DNA of 64,000 nucleotides. It comes from Phoma sp. XZ068 (lineage: Eukaryota; Ascomycota; Dothideomycetes; Pleosporales; Didymellaceae). The DNA is taken from contig RBKR01000014.1 of assembly GCA_004835665.1 (NCBI GenBank), positions 744,001 through 808,000 of the forward strand. The letters run 5' to 3'. Positions 21,404 through 33,412 of this stretch are shown one piece after another (the stretch's first letter is position 1; each line of letters begins with the position of its first letter). Below the pieces are notes generated by a model. It worked only from the letters and a program-made list of their open reading frames with translations. It had not been told where the DNA came from and ran no database searches. The position numbers were made by a program, and so were the translations under genes.

Positions 21404-21928
21404 CTTGTTGGTGCTTGAGTGCGTGATTACGATACAAGTCTCCAACTTTTTGCGACGGCTGCAACAATTCATTATCGATAAGCAAACACTAGTACATAAA
21501 TGGTATAGCGCGTTCAGGGTTCAAATTCGTTACTGGGCATTTCTGGCAAGAGTAAAGGAATGAGACTGCTGCAAAGATTGGTGGTCTTCTTGAACGATTC
21601 GAGCGTAGACTGGACACTCTCAAGCAACAGACATGGCATTGATATAATCCAAATCATCGAAGTGAGCGGTTAGAGGCCATTGTCAAGGGTAGGGCATATG
21701 TCACAACGAACAAGACTGGGTTGGATTCGACAAAATGGGTATCTCATTGCCTTGTGCCAAGGTCACTTTTGTATCAGACACCTTAACGCCGCAGCTGGGC
21801 TTGTCCCACCAGTCAAAGGACTGGAGCTCTGTGTTGGAGACGTACTGCTCATTCAGCTATGTAAACCATCTATGGCGTAAATCATCCAATCATGTCTGTC
21901 ATGCACCGTTTTACCGATGTGCAAACAT
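21404..21928. other. Intergenic: helicase promoter and L12 3' region
   Basis: The 525 nt hold the helicase promoter/leader and the L12 3' UTR, both on the minus strand. No other feature seen. Confidence 0.5.
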
Positions 21929-22558
21929 TTACTCGTCATCGGGGATCTCGATCTCGCCGGACTTGATGTCGTCGGAGACAGCCTTGGGGCTGCGGCCGTC
22001 AACCTGGCAACCGGTGGAGAAAGCAGTTCCGAGGATCTCGAGAACGGTACCCTTCAGGTCCTTGGCCATGGACTTGAAGCGCATGGTCTTGGCGATGGCG
22101 ATGATCTCATCGAGAGGGACGGACTTGGTGTGCTTGATGTTCTTCTCCTTCTTGCGGTCCCTGGGAGGCTCCTTAAGGGCCTTGATGACGAGGGAAGAGG
22201 CGGAGGGAACGACAGAGACGGCAGCCTGACGGTTCTGGATGGTCAACTTGACGGTGACGCGCAGACCCTTCCAGTCACCGGTGGCCTTGGCGATATCTTC
22301 ACCGACCTCTGCGGTTTTCGTTAGCAATTGCCCATAATAGCGAATGCGCACTTTTGCGCTCGCAGGACTTCGTGGAATACGCACTCTTGGGCGAGAGACC
22401 GAGAGGACCGATCTTGGGGGCGAGCGCGGAGGAGGCACCGACTTCACCACCGGTCGCACGGAGGTGGATGACCTTGACCTCGGAGGGATCGAACTTGGGA
22501 GCTGCAGCGGTCGTTAGCCAGGCTGTCGCAGCCGATCAGAAGGACGATACTCACGCAT
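21929..22558 (-). CDS. RPL12: 60S ribosomal protein L12 (uL11)
   Basis: Exons are 22555-22558 (only ATGC), 22385-22501 and 21929-22308; introns are 53 and 76 nt; 166 aa (yeast 165). The protein forms the base of the ribosomal stalk and helps bind translation factors. The joined start MPPKFDPSEVKVIHLRATGG, then GASSALAPKIGPLGLSPKKV and GLRVTVKLTIQNR, are diagnostic. The C-terminus ends EIEIPDDE as in other eukaryotes. The micro-exon is required: the frame before CCCAAGTTC has no other start. Tight codon choice fits high expression. Confidence 0.95.
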
Positions 22559-23175
22559 GGCTAGTGCGAGAGGTGGTCTGTCGTTTCTGATAAGTTTAGT
22601 TGAACGTCGAGGTTGAAGAATCGAAAAGTTCGCGAGCCGGCGACGATATTGAGGTGGGCGCATCGTTAAGCGAGCCGCTTGGCGGGCTAGCTGCATGGGT
22701 CATGGTTCGCGGCGCCACTTCCCTGTCTCGGACATCGCAACATCAACTTCGCGTCGTAGAACTTCAGCCTATGCTTGTTTACTATCTTCTCGTAAACTAC
22801 TGCATTTAACAAACATGCACCTTATACAATGAAATGTCTCGGTAGCTGATGCATGCATGCAACAAACACTTGTCGATCTTACATGTTCAAACGAATAAAA
22901 GCCGCTGCTCGCGATGCTGCGCTCGACGATAACAGATGGCAATTGTTCCAAGACATCACTGCAAACTGCTGCACATAGCAGTCACAATCTTTATAGTCTG
23001 ACAGAAAGCGACCTTGCTACCAGCGAAGCCAGGTTCGGCATCCTCATACGCCGTGACGTGCAGCGTCCTCACCCTCGACCGCCTCAGCGACCTCTCTTGT
23101 GTTTGACACCCCCTCGACCTCGATTCCGGTACCATGCAAGTGATAAACTTGTGGACATTCCTGGTAGTACAGCTT
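22559..23175. other. Intergenic: L12 promoter and 3' end of the next gene
   Basis: The 617 nt contain the L12 promoter (minus strand) and the downstream region of the unrecognised gene at 23176. No other feature supported. Confidence 0.5.
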
Positions 23176-24521
23176 CTAGACTGTGTTAACTTGCATGTTC
23201 CATCCATACTCATCAGCCAGCCTTTGCTGGATCTGCTCGGAGTTTACGTCCGATGTGTCCTTCCAGACACAAATGCACGCAGTTAGGAAACCTCGGTTTG
23301 CCACCGGCTGAGAGACTCTCTTGCGACGAGCGCTTCCGTCGACATGGGGATCTGCACCAGCAAGATAAACGGCCCTACCACCGATAGTGTTATACTTGAA
23401 GCCGGCCTGCTGGCCACGGCACAAGACCGCCTTGCCCGGGTCTTCAACCTCATCCTCATGTCTCAATCCGTACTTCCTCGCCAGGATTTGCAGGGCATTG
23501 TGATGTTTCTTGCGGATGGTGTCGTCGGTATCAGTCGTACCGGGAAACTTCAGCCTATACAGTCTTGTGCTCTCGGTGTAAGCAAGCTCCCGTTCGTCAA
23601 GCCAGTATATGAGCATGCTGGTTGGGTATCTATCTCACCTCCGTATGGAAAGTTCTGGAGAGTTGGCTCCGGTGGTTCTTGACCGGGCGTCCGGTCACTC
23701 CGCGCAGGCATCTTGATTGCTTTGATGGTCCGGTACTTGAAATCTTTGATATCGATTGCTTTGGGTGCAAATCCATTCTTCTGACGTTTCGTTGCGCCGG
23801 CTTTCGGAGGTGTCACTGCATGCTTGTGTGAGACTCGACGACCTGGACCAGACACGTCGTCGATGTCTGATGGCGGAGGTAGGGACCGAGATGAAGTAGG
23901 TAAGTCCTCTGCTTGCTGAGCTACCATCACATTCGTGTTGAAGGGACGGGAAATTAACAAAGCCCTGACTGGTGGCTGGGACACATCGCATGATCCACTC
24001 TCGTGTGACGGCTGGCTTATATATTGAACAGGCGCAGACGACTGCCTGGTAAGTTCTGTAACACTGACCTGAGCAACCCAAGGGGCGGTGCCAAGATGAT
24101 ACCCTGGTATGTTCAAGGGTATCGCCAATGGCGGTTGTGGGCGCGAAGTCGCCTGCCAACCCATTTGCGCCGGCCCGTCGACATTTCCGCGCACGCCTGG
24201 ATCAGTAAACCCTGCGATAAGCGGAGAGGACCTTCCTTGCTCGGTCTCAGTCACCGTGTATGGAAATCGGTACTGACGCGCACTGATTGACCTGCTCGCT
24301 GCGGTCAACCCAGGCGCCGAAGCTATCGAAGGAGTGCTACTTGCGAGTATCGATCCCACTGGTCCTTGCAGAAGTTGGTCCTCGACACGCTGAACTTTTC
24401 GTGATGGAGGCGGCGAGCTGCCTTCTGTGGTACCATGCCTGCGGCGATTAGCCCATGCATGGGCGACCATGTCCTCATCATCGCTGTTGGATACTTTGCA
24501 GAGAGTGAATGAGTCAGACAT
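23176..24521 (-). CDS. Unrecognised protein, frame break or unresolved intron near 23.6 kb
   Basis: The first part starts at an ATG at 24521 (MSDSFTLCKVSNSDDED). It is long, Ser/Pro-rich and basic near its end (KAGATKRQKNGFAPKAID). It stays open past 23640 but in a different frame from the second part (23176 to about 23630), which is charged and globular-looking (YWLDERELAYTESTRLYRL, KFPGT, KKHHNALQILARKYGL). A GTGAGA donor-like site at the boundary gives no in-phase acceptor. A donor at GTACCG (about 23735) with an acceptor before CATGCTC would restore frame but removes coding-looking sequence. The second part has a helical, Myb/SANT-like feel, but I cannot assign it. Either a non-obvious intron or a one-base frameshift is present. 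Confidence 0.5.
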
Positions 24522-25243
24522 GGGTGATGAAGATCCGAGGCGCTGTTCGAGATTTTTTGGTCTCCCGGGCTTATTTGTTACCTTTTGTGAGGGGGTCGGG
24601 TTGCGACATTGCAAACAATACCGCTGCAGTAGTGGGGTGCGAAATTTTGGGATCAGAGATTCAGTATGTATGGTATGGCGTGGGAGAGGTGGTGTGCGCA
24701 AAGTCTTGTTGAATGATCAGTAGGCCAGATATCTTTCCCCTTCACTCGCGCTTGTTTGTAATCTCTGACCATCGTACCCTTCACTTCGTCATGGCAGTGC
24801 AGCTCGCACAGCCCGTGCAGTCTCATGTCAGGCCATTGGTTTATTAACAAGAGACTGAGTCTACCATAGTAAACTACAAAGTCGTGTATACGGTGTCGAT
24901 AATGCTCCATGCAGACCGAAGAGGGCCGTCGACGAGGCTGCCGGTGTTGTTCACTTGACCTAAACTGGCTTGTTGCTCTTGACGTCTACAGCTTGACCAA
25001 TGATGAAAGAGTGAAATGCGCCCGCAAACAGTGTGCTACAACATCTGACCTGCGCAGGGTTCAGAACAGGCAGCTGCCCTGCAATGTAAGTGAAGGGAAG
25101 CGACCTACAGGCAGGCACATTTCTTCCTTCGCAGTCTCACCTAGCCTCGATTTCATCTCTCCACCAAGTCAATTAGCTATCAGATCAACCACGAGCTGAC
25201 AACCGTAGCGTCATACTCAAATCGTCCATACGTACCTACCAAG
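24522..25243. promoter_or_regulatory. Upstream region of two divergent unrecognised genes
   Basis: The 722 nt between divergent starts contain no supported coding sequence. They hold both promoters. Confidence 0.4.
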
Positions 25244-25834
25244 ATGAACGACCTTCCCACACCACCCAACCACCCCGAGCTCAGCGAACCTGCGTTGCAA
25301 ACCCTCACAACATTGTCGAAACGCTCACAGACCGACATCAAACGCCTACAGTCACTATGGAATAGCACCGCATACACGTTAGACCGCGAGCTTTCGCTTT
25401 TCCTGCACGTCCCAACGTCCCAGTACGACGCCACGCCGAGACCCAAAATAGATATTCTCCAGGACACTGGCGCGCTCCTCGTTATCCCAGAAGATCACGC
25501 ATCCCTAGTCCTGTGCCAGGTCGAGGGTCGCGCTCACAGGCTGTCAAGGGAGGATATGACCGACGAGGCGTGGAGAAAGGTGCAGATGCTGGTAGCGAGG
25601 TTGGCGGTGCAGCATCCGGATCATGTCACGAATGTTGTGAGATTGTGGAAGATGGTTGTCGGAATGCAGGGTAGCAATGTACCTGAGGGGGCCGTGAAGG
25701 ATCTCGGGTTGCTCTGGCAGCTCAGTGCTGCTGAGCTTGTAGTTTTAGTGGGAAGGCTTGGGGCGCGGTTGCAGGGGGTGGAAGGAGAGAACGGGCAGGT
25801 TGTCGTACCGAAGAACGAGGGCCGGCAAGAGTAG
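25244..25834 (+). CDS. Unrecognised conserved-looking 196-aa protein
   Basis: A single exon, ATG to TAG. The protein starts MNDLPTPPNHPELSEPALQT, is rich in predicted helix (LQTLTTLSKRSQTDIKRL, RKVQMLVARLAVQHPDHV, LVVLVGRLGARL) and has no signal peptide, membrane segment or cysteine pattern. Codon use and the clean frame look coding. It is tail-to-tail with the amadoriase gene, 244 nt apart. I do not recognise a family. Confidence 0.6.
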   Translation: MNDLPTPPNHPELSEPALQTLTTLSKRSQTDIKRLQSLWNSTAYTLDRELSLFLHVPTSQYDATPRPKIDILQDTGALLVIPEDHASLVLCQVEGRAHRLSREDMTDEAWRKVQMLVARLAVQHPDHVTNVVRLWKMVVGMQGSNVPEGAVKDLGLLWQLSAAELVVLVGRLGARLQGVEGENGQVVVPKNEGRQE

Positions 25835-26078
25835 TAGGCGTCAATTCGAGTCGGAGTTTCGCTACGCAGTCTCGCTATCTCGAATGAGAAGTGTTGAGGA
25901 GGGTTGTCTTCTTCTGATGTCTTTCCAAGAGGAACTATGCATCAATTCAAGAAAATTATCTCGATCCGAGTGTCGGACATACTCGCGTCGCGCAAGCATA
26001 TATGACTGCTACCCGTGTCAAAGAGCATTCAAGATAGAGATACATTTCATCATTCGACCGTACGTCAACATGAATGAC

Positions 26079-27389
26079 TTATTCACCTATCCTCGTCCAC
26101 TCTTTCACGTCTCTCAAATCCATAACCTTGCCACCAGCGCCATAACGCCCCTGCGAGTCCCACCAGTCACGATTGATAGCAATTTCTGGTCTCCATCTCA
26201 ACATCTTCTTCACACACTCCTCGATATCGCCTTTATTGTTGAAAATGTCTGCCACCAGCACGCCAATAGCAGGACACATCATGAAGCCATTGCCTGAGCC
26301 TCCAACAGCTAAGATTAGATTCTCGACCTCAGGATGTCTGTCGATCAAGAAGGTGCGATCAACAGTGTCGGCATCCCAGCACATGCGCGCAAAGCTGAAT
26401 TCACGCTCTGCAAGTTGCGGCATTGTCTCGCGCAGGAATAGACGCATGCGTGCCTCAGCTTCGGCGGGGATTTGATGACTCGCGAAAGGAACAGAACGGA
26501 ATTTTCCTCCCTCGACGACAGGGTTGATGTACCCTGGGTGTTCGTCGCAAACCTTTATTTCGTGCTTCTCAGCATCTGGCTCGATGAAGAAACCACGATC
26601 CACACCGTATAAGACGGGGAGGCCTTTGTACAGAGCCGCTTCTTCGCTAGATAGGGGAATGTGTGCGAGTGTCCACGCGGTAGGTCGAAGCTGTTCTTGG
26701 AAGTCCAGCAGATGGTCACTGTTGGCGCCAGCGGAGAGTATCGTATGCTTCGCGCAATGAACGATGCCATCAGCTGTACGGGCTCCAGATACTGCCTTTG
26801 AGTCTTGGCTATAGAGTAATGCCTCGACCCTACCCTCTGGATCGCCGGCCACGAATCGCACTCCCAGCTTCACAGCTTCTGCATGCATGGCCTTCATTGC
26901 ACTGCTCGCAAAGACCCAACCTGCGCCGCCCTGCTTCCAAAAGCCTCGCCAGCCGGGGAAGTCACCCTGCAGAACGCCATCGGGCATCGTACTCTGGAAG
27001 TCCTCTTTCGTGTTCAATGACACCAGAGTAGCATACTCGCTCTTAGCGTATTCGACACAGCGCTCATACGCGCCATCGCTCACAGCAGCATCAATGAAAC
27101 CAGTGGGATGGTAGAAAGGTGCAAAAAGAGGGTCGTGCTTCCACGCCTTCATAGCAATCTGGTGTACACGATGCCAGAAAAAGTCCTCGTCGGAGTCATG
27201 TTGGGAAGGATCGTTCGCTTCTTCTGCGATCTTGTTGAGGTCGTTGCCCGCGGAGATGGCTGAGGGGAAGGAGTTGCCGTCAAGCACTTTGATGCCGGTG
27301 TGGCCTTGTCTGGCAAGCTCGAGCGCAATAGAGCAGCCCCAGGTTCCTGCACCGACAATCAGAATGCTCGAGTCTGTTTGCGAGGCCAT
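26079..27389 (-). CDS. Fructosyl amino acid oxidase (amadoriase), DAO-type flavoenzyme
   Basis: A single exon encodes 436 aa, the usual size. The family oxidises Amadori products (fructosyl amino acids) to glucosone, amino acid and H2O2. The N-terminal FAD fold is ILIVGAGTWGCSIALELA, followed by SAISAGNDLNKI. The segment RMCWDADTVDRTFLIDRHP carries the Cys expected to bind FAD covalently. Next come AVGGSGNGFMMCPAIG and the ending RYGAGGKVMDLRDVKEW, both characteristic of amadoriases. No peroxisomal SKL tail is present (ends RIGE). Saccharopine/pipecolate oxidases are the nearest alternatives. It is head-to-head with MTF1. Confidence 0.88.
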   Translation of the reverse strand: MASQTDSSILIVGAGTWGCSIALELARQGHTGIKVLDGNSFPSAISAGNDLNKIAEEANDPSQHDSDEDFFWHRVHQIAMKAWKHDPLFAPFYHPTGFIDAAVSDGAYERCVEYAKSEYATLVSLNTKEDFQSTMPDGVLQGDFPGWRGFWKQGGAGWVFASSAMKAMHAEAVKLGVRFVAGDPEGRVEALLYSQDSKAVSGARTADGIVHCAKHTILSAGANSDHLLDFQEQLRPTAWTLAHIPLSSEEAALYKGLPVLYGVDRGFFIEPDAEKHEIKVCDEHPGYINPVVEGGKFRSVPFASHQIPAEAEARMRLFLRETMPQLAEREFSFARMCWDADTVDRTFLIDRHPEVENLILAVGGSGNGFMMCPAIGVLVADIFNNKGDIEECVKKMLRWRPEIAINRDWWDSQGRYGAGGKVMDLRDVKEWTRIGE

Positions 27390-27683
27390 TTTGGTTGAGT
27401 GCAGAATGGTTGCATCTTAGGTGGCGACATGGTGGGTTCTATAGGCGAAGTCCACCTTCCTGATTTGGTGGTGGATGCTCAGCTGTAAACCACAGAGGGT
27501 GGAGGATTGACCTCAGTCCCTGGGTTTGAGCATATGGTGTTTAGCTTGAGACAACGTAAAGCCAAAGTGACGCGTGACGTAGGAGATGGCGCGCATCCCA
27601 AAGTAGACTAGTCTGAATTTCGCCGCGGCAGTCTCGATGAACGGCAAGCAGTTGACGAACCGCAACACTCAGCAACCGCCTGT
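27390..27683. promoter_or_regulatory. Shared promoter of amadoriase and MTF1 genes
   Basis: 294 nt separate the two divergent starts, so both promoters must overlap or abut. No specific operator could be recognised by eye. Confidence 0.45.
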
Positions 27684-29755
27684 ATGATTCGCATACGCCC
27701 GTCGTTACCGCGCATAAGCACGCGTTTAAGTAGGACCGGCAAGGCATGGTTTACCAATCCCGTGAGCGCGCCATTCAATGGTTCGAGGACTGGCGTACCT
27801 ACGCACTGGAATTCAGAGACACTCGCCACCACTGACAAGTACCCGCTGTCCCTGGAGTTATTCGATAAGGTGCACCCAAGTACCGAAGAGCCGCATAAAC
27901 GAATGACAAAGGGACACTCTCGATCGAGAAGGAAAACTGCGACCTCCCACCATGCGCGAACACAGATTGTAAGTCCGGGCCTTTGTGGTACGTCGAGTCT
28001 GGAGGAAGAAGTTGGCCATGATCGGGTGTATGCTGACAATAAACTCTTGCAGATGACGTCTTGGAGTATTATGGAAAACACTTAGAGATACACAAGGGTT
28101 GCGACATCCTCGACATCAACCCCGGTGCTGGGCTCTGGTCGCAGAAGCTGCACGCCTTCCTCCAACCACGCCGCCATGTTCTCATGGAGCCGAGCCCCGA
28201 CCGATACAAGACCTTCCTTGACCCGCTCCTCAATGCACCCGGTTCGAAATACACGCTCGTACACAGAGAAACCACCGACCTGGAGCAGTATACTGAGATG
28301 TTGAATGAAGGCATCTTCCCCGAACAGACCCCCGTCAACCCGGACGACGACAGTGGACAAGGATTGAACACTACCCTGCTGGTAACTGGAATGCTAGTGT
28401 GGGACCCCAAGTTGCCGGGAATTGCATTCGACTCGATGGCGAAGCAGCTGTACAATCTCTTCTCTGCAGCTATCCGCACCAATGACCAATTCCATGCGTA
28501 TGGACGCGTACGAACACTATTCTGGGTATCAGCAGATGACTTCAGGCCCATTATTGCCGAGTCGTCCGCTGCTTTTGCAAAGAATAATTGCTTGTTGGAA
28601 ATGACGCAGGAGATGGAGATGATAGTGAATGCACCACGCGGCAAGCGAGGACACGGCAAAGCAGCCCCCGGACGCGAGCCGCAGTACGAGATCGAGAGCA
28701 CCGTGCGGGCAATACAGAGAGCAAGAGCAAATGGCATGACGCTCCCCAGCCATCGCGAGGACAAGGTGCATCCTATCGCCGCTGAGATTGAACAATTGTC
28801 CAACGGGACTGGTCAGTGTAAAGGTCCATGGCTCTATGAGCACCTTCAGGCGAAACATCGTGAAGGCAACACTCCCACGGGACTGCTCAGTGATGCCCAG
28901 TTCCAACATCAAGACGATGCGATAGCCCTGCAGAAGAAATACCCAGACCTGAATTTCGATGCGATGGGCAATGCGAAGGACGCCAAAGTAAAGCGCGTTG
29001 GAAGCTTTTGGAGAGGCAGGGAGAATCACCCCGGGCGGCAAGAAGCCCACACCTTCATACTCACAAAAGCCGCCGATCGCGCGCTGATCACCAAAAAAGA
29101 GCACATGGAACACATCGCCGACATTGGCGAGGAATTGTACAACACAGAAGTTCGCGCTCTGCGCATGCCAGACGGTCCAGAAAAAGACAAGCTACTCGAG
29201 CACATTGCAGACCTGGATAAGCAGTGGGACAAGCTCTTAGCCGCCGTGGCTACAAATTACAAAGCCTCGCCCGCCTCTATCCTCGATGACCGGCTCTCCC
29301 TACGCTCCCCACCCGACCCCCGGCTGCAGTGGGACCGCCGCGCCTTCGAGCCCCTCACCATGGCGCCCGACGAAGTCTGGCCCCCGAACCGCGTCGCTCT
29401 CATCTCATCGACGCCGTTCCCGCGCCCGCCAGGCCAGACGCTCGACTGGTACGAGTGGGTGCACGACTTTGTGTACGCCCTGTTTGGCGTGGCATCGCGG
29501 TCTGTTACCGAAGCGCTGGACGGCATGCAGCACGGCGCGAGCCAGATTGTAGAGAGCTGTCCTAGCCTGACCAACCCAGATAAGGGCGGCAGGATGAATA
29601 TGAAGCATCTCAGAGTGAGGATGCTGACGGCCGAGATGATCGAGGAGCTCGTGCGCGCCTATCGCGAGTGGCCGTTTAAAGAGCCGGGGAGTGATCACAA
29701 TAAATATTTCAGGTTCAAGGGGCAGAATCGGGGTGCAGATTACGGGGGTACTTAG
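27684..29755 (+). CDS. MTF1: Mitochondrial transcription factor 1 (rRNA adenine dimethylase fold)
   Basis: Exons are 27684-27987 and 28053-29755, with a 65-nt phase-1 intron, giving 668 aa. The N-terminus is Arg/Ser-rich without acidic residues (MIRIRPSLPRISTRLSRTGK), as for mitochondrial import. The join yields GLCDDVLEYYGKHLEIHKG followed by the SAM-binding-like loop DINPGAGLW (122-130). The family consists of Mtf1/TFB2M-like promoter-melting factors related to KsgA/Dim1 methylases. The protein is much longer than yeast Mtf1 (341 aa) because of large charged insertions, as in other filamentous fungi. A true mitochondrial rRNA dimethylase is the alternative. Confidence 0.85.
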
Positions 29756-29971
29756 TCTGGTGTGCTGTACTATAGTGTATGATCGTGTATGCATCACAGG
29801 GGTTCGTTCAAGACTTTGACGTTGGCATATAGACTAAGAGCATGTCCACCTGGGAAACATGCGGCTTAGAATATTGATTATCCCTACATTCTCAATATAC
29901 TACAATTCTCAACCCGCTTCCAGCGTATGCATATTCCTCCCTTTGAGCATCCCTCAACTCCCTCAACCCGC

Positions 29972-32900
29972 CTAAGCATAGTATCTTGGCTCGTTAAAGA
30001 CATGGTATCTGTGACCCCTGACACCCTCGCCCTTGAACAGGTCCGGGAAACGCAGGCCAGGCGCAACCTGATCCTCGGGAATGACATCGTTCCCGTTCTC
30101 GGGCTGATCAACGACGAACTTGCCGACCTGTTGTCCGTTAGCGATGCACACAGGCTGTTCAGGGATATAGGGAGACTTACCTGGAGTTCTGTATCCGTGA
30201 TGGTGTGGCGAGATACACGCGCGTATCCGGTCCGCTTCAAGCCCTTGTAGAGAATGTACTCGCACCATCTATCCCAATCAGTAGGATCGATGTCCTTCAT
30301 ACCGCTCTTCTCTCCAACATATGTGTTGTAGTTACCCTCACCAGGCTTGATGACAAGGTACGACAGTAGGATGGCCGGGCGGGGTGTTGCCTTCATGCGT
30401 TCGGCGAGGTACTCGCTCTGCAGTCTGCGATCTTCGGGGTCTTCCTCTTGACCGGAGTGGAACACGAAGATGTCTACGAGCGTGCCGTATGCGTCGATTG
30501 TCGCCTCGATGGCAGGCGCTAGTTCACCGACCGGAGATGGCAGGAGGTGATGTGTTGAGTTCACAATGGGGAACTTGGAGAGCAAGGCTGAGCCCCAAGT
30601 GTGCTTGTTGGGTCCTGGGCCAAAGTCGACATACATGCCTAGGTCTTCGGCGAGGAACTGGGTGGTATCGCGGTTGCCCATGATGATGCGCTGGAGGTCG
30701 GACTCGAGGAGGCCGATCACATCAACTTCAAGCTCCTTGATGAGGTCGCGCATTCGGTACTCCGAGGACCACATGTCATTGTCGAGAGAGAAGTGGATTG
30801 TCCAGATACCGGCTGTAATAGACTTGGTCTCGGGGTGGTAGGGCGTGTAGTCGTATGATGGGAAGCGAAGGTATGCAGTTGCGATGGCAAGGAGCTCGAG
30901 GAAACCGAGGACGTACAGGTAGTACGATCGCTGTCTGCTGGCGGCAGCGGTGACGGTTGGTTTGCCCTTGTAAGTCTTCAGCGCGGATGGCTGAGGAGAG
31001 ACGCTGAAAACACCAGCGCCGATTAAGAGCATCATTGTGGTCATAACCCAGTCGGTGCGTTCACGAACGAGAGGGCCACCAGGGACGAAAGCGTATGCGA
31101 CAACCCAGACGTGGAACAGGACCATGAAATTGTAGATCAAGAAACCAAGGCCGAAGGTCTTAGCTGGGGAGTGGCGAGCAGCCTGAGAAATGAGAGCGGG
31201 GGCGACAGCCATAGTGTAGACGGCCACGACTAAAGCTCCATAGTATCCTGTCCAGTGCTTGGAGGTGGTAAGGACAGCAGCGCCAACGGAGCCCACGCCA
31301 TATAGCGCCCACGAGCGCGAGAGGTTCGGTGCGAAGAGGCCAATCAGAAGGCCAAAGCCCATAGCAAGCAGGGTGACTGCGCCGTGAGGAACAGCAAGAG
31401 GGCCTCGGACGGGATATCCCTCCCACACCCAAGAGATCATGGTGCTGGAGTCAGACAACAAGGAGTGCATCGCGAAAAAGAGTCCGGCCACACTAAAAGC
31501 AGATAGTGTAGAGGATCCTTTGGTGGGACTAGGAGCTGGGATGTCGGCGCCAGAGCTGGCAGTAGACTTTGTTGACCGCAGAATGGCAATGACAGCAATG
31601 GCAAGGCCAGTCTTGTTCCAGCCACCATTTGCCTCGTGCATGATAGGCCAAATAGGGTTGTTCGTGTAGAAGGCGAACTTGGCAATGCTAGAGGCAATCA
31701 GACCAAGGGAGAACGCAGAAATGCGTGCTTCCAGGCGATGAGGCTGCGACCTCTCTCCGTAGAATGTGGCAGCCCAAGACAAGCAGGCCATCCATACTCC
31801 AAATCCAGCCGAGAAGAGACGGTTCTCTGGCGACTTGGCAAGGAAGGAGAGTAGACCAGAGAGCGACAACAAGTGGCAAATACGGACATGACGAACGATG
31901 AGGAAGCGGAACGATCGTACGCAGAGCAAGAAGGGAGAGATGGTGCACATGACCATGACTTCGTAGCCAGAGATGCCCATGTGCCAAAGGGGGAAGTCTT
32001 GGGAGTTAGTTTAGAGATCATGAAATCAGACAGGAATTCTTACACCAGACACACACCCCAAGAGCGGTCAGCATGGACCAGAATACGAACTGTTGTTGTC
32101 AGTATGTCTTTCCTGAGCGAAGAAATAGTACTAAACGTACTCCAGTGTACACGTCGGCAGCAGCATCAAGGAAGCCAACCCAGGAAAAGGCTCCAGAGAA
32201 GACGGTACCAAACTCCTTATTCTTCCTGCATGATGATTAGAATGTGAACGTGGCCCCGGGTCTGGAAGACGTACTCTTTCTCGAGGACAGCGTCGGAGAC
32301 AGCCTTGTTGCCAGCACTAAAAGACACGGCGGATCAGAACGTGGTCGCAGAACATTTGCATTCGTACGGGGCGTCTATCTATATCGGGAGCCTTGGAACG
32401 TACCCGCGAGATACACCTCGGACATCCTTGACAACAATCTCAAAGTTGGCAAACTCAATCATTGTGACTGCGTCAAATGCGACATCGAGCAGAACGAGTG
32501 ACCATTCGAAGAAGGCGTAGATGGTGTACGCTGCAGGTAATCAGCCGAGTTCTGAGTAGTAGAATTGGTGTTGGCTTACCTCCAGGAATGCGGTGCACCT
32601 TGTGCTGGATGAAGAAGTAGATCAGCGGTACGAGTGTCGCAAAGAACGACCCAGCAAAGAGCTTCCTGTACTTGATCGCTGTGGGGTTGCGAGGGCTCAA
32701 GGCGAAGCAGCCAAGGGTCCATGGCAGAGTGGCCACCAAGTAGGAGATCATGAAGATGTCGTGCCAATCATGGTCGTCGGTCGACGTAACGTATGTCCAT
32801 CCTCCACAGGTCAGTGTTCGGAAAATGCCTACACCGGCGACGAATTTGGGGAGGGTCGAGTTGGGTCGGCGGGTCAGGATGTACCACAGGCCAACCAGTG

Positions 32901-33412
32901 CAAATCGCGGGCCTGGAGATGTCAGCTTGGTTATAGACGATTTGGCGGGAGCCGTACCAGATGTGAGGGCGATGAAGAGCATGAAGACGGATCGCTCCGG
33001 GTAGCGGTCGCCAATGGTGGCAGAGACAGAAGGAAACCATTCCTCTGGATAGCCCTGTGGTTGTTGTTGGTATGGATTTCCTCTTCAGAGATTGTGTTTA
33101 CTGACTGCAATCTCATTCTGCACGATCTTGTGGTAGTGAAGCCAGCTGCATTTGCTCAGTCGCGTTCGAAGTGTGGTGGTGGAAGGGTGGGATTACAGTC
33201 CAACAATGAGGGCACCAATGAAGGCAGCTTTGAAAGATTAGCATACTGTATATGGCCATGGTCCGCTCTATGCATACCGTAGGCCATGGCTGTATGCGTG
33301 TATGATACCCATTTTCCATTGAACTGCTGGCTGTGAGCATGCGGAGAGCTGCGGAGGTGGTGAGAGTGCGTACAGATGCAACGGTGTCGCCATCTCTGAA
33401 CTTGGGCGCCAT
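29972..33412 (-). CDS. CWH43: Cwh43, GPI-anchor ceramide remodelling protein
   Basis: Twelve exons on the minus strand: 33374-33412, 33278-33323, 33197-33227, 33106-33145, 32958-33054, 32580-32912, 32404-32530, 32275-32316, 32141-32225, 32044-32089, 30181-31997 and 29972-30127. The sum is 2859 nt, exactly in frame, giving 952 aa (yeast 953). The N-terminal third is a Frag1/DRAM/Sfk1-like membrane domain with GYPEEWFPSVSATIGDRYPE. A central block has many hydrophobic segments. The C-terminus from about residue 690 is an endonuclease/exonuclease/phosphatase-like domain (GIWTIHFSLDND, LLESDLQR) ending HRYHVFNEPRYYA. In yeast the protein puts ceramide onto GPI anchors in the ER. Introns 1-10 crowd into the first 1.4 kb. 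The ATG is 251 nt from the UTP6 start. Confidence 0.92.
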
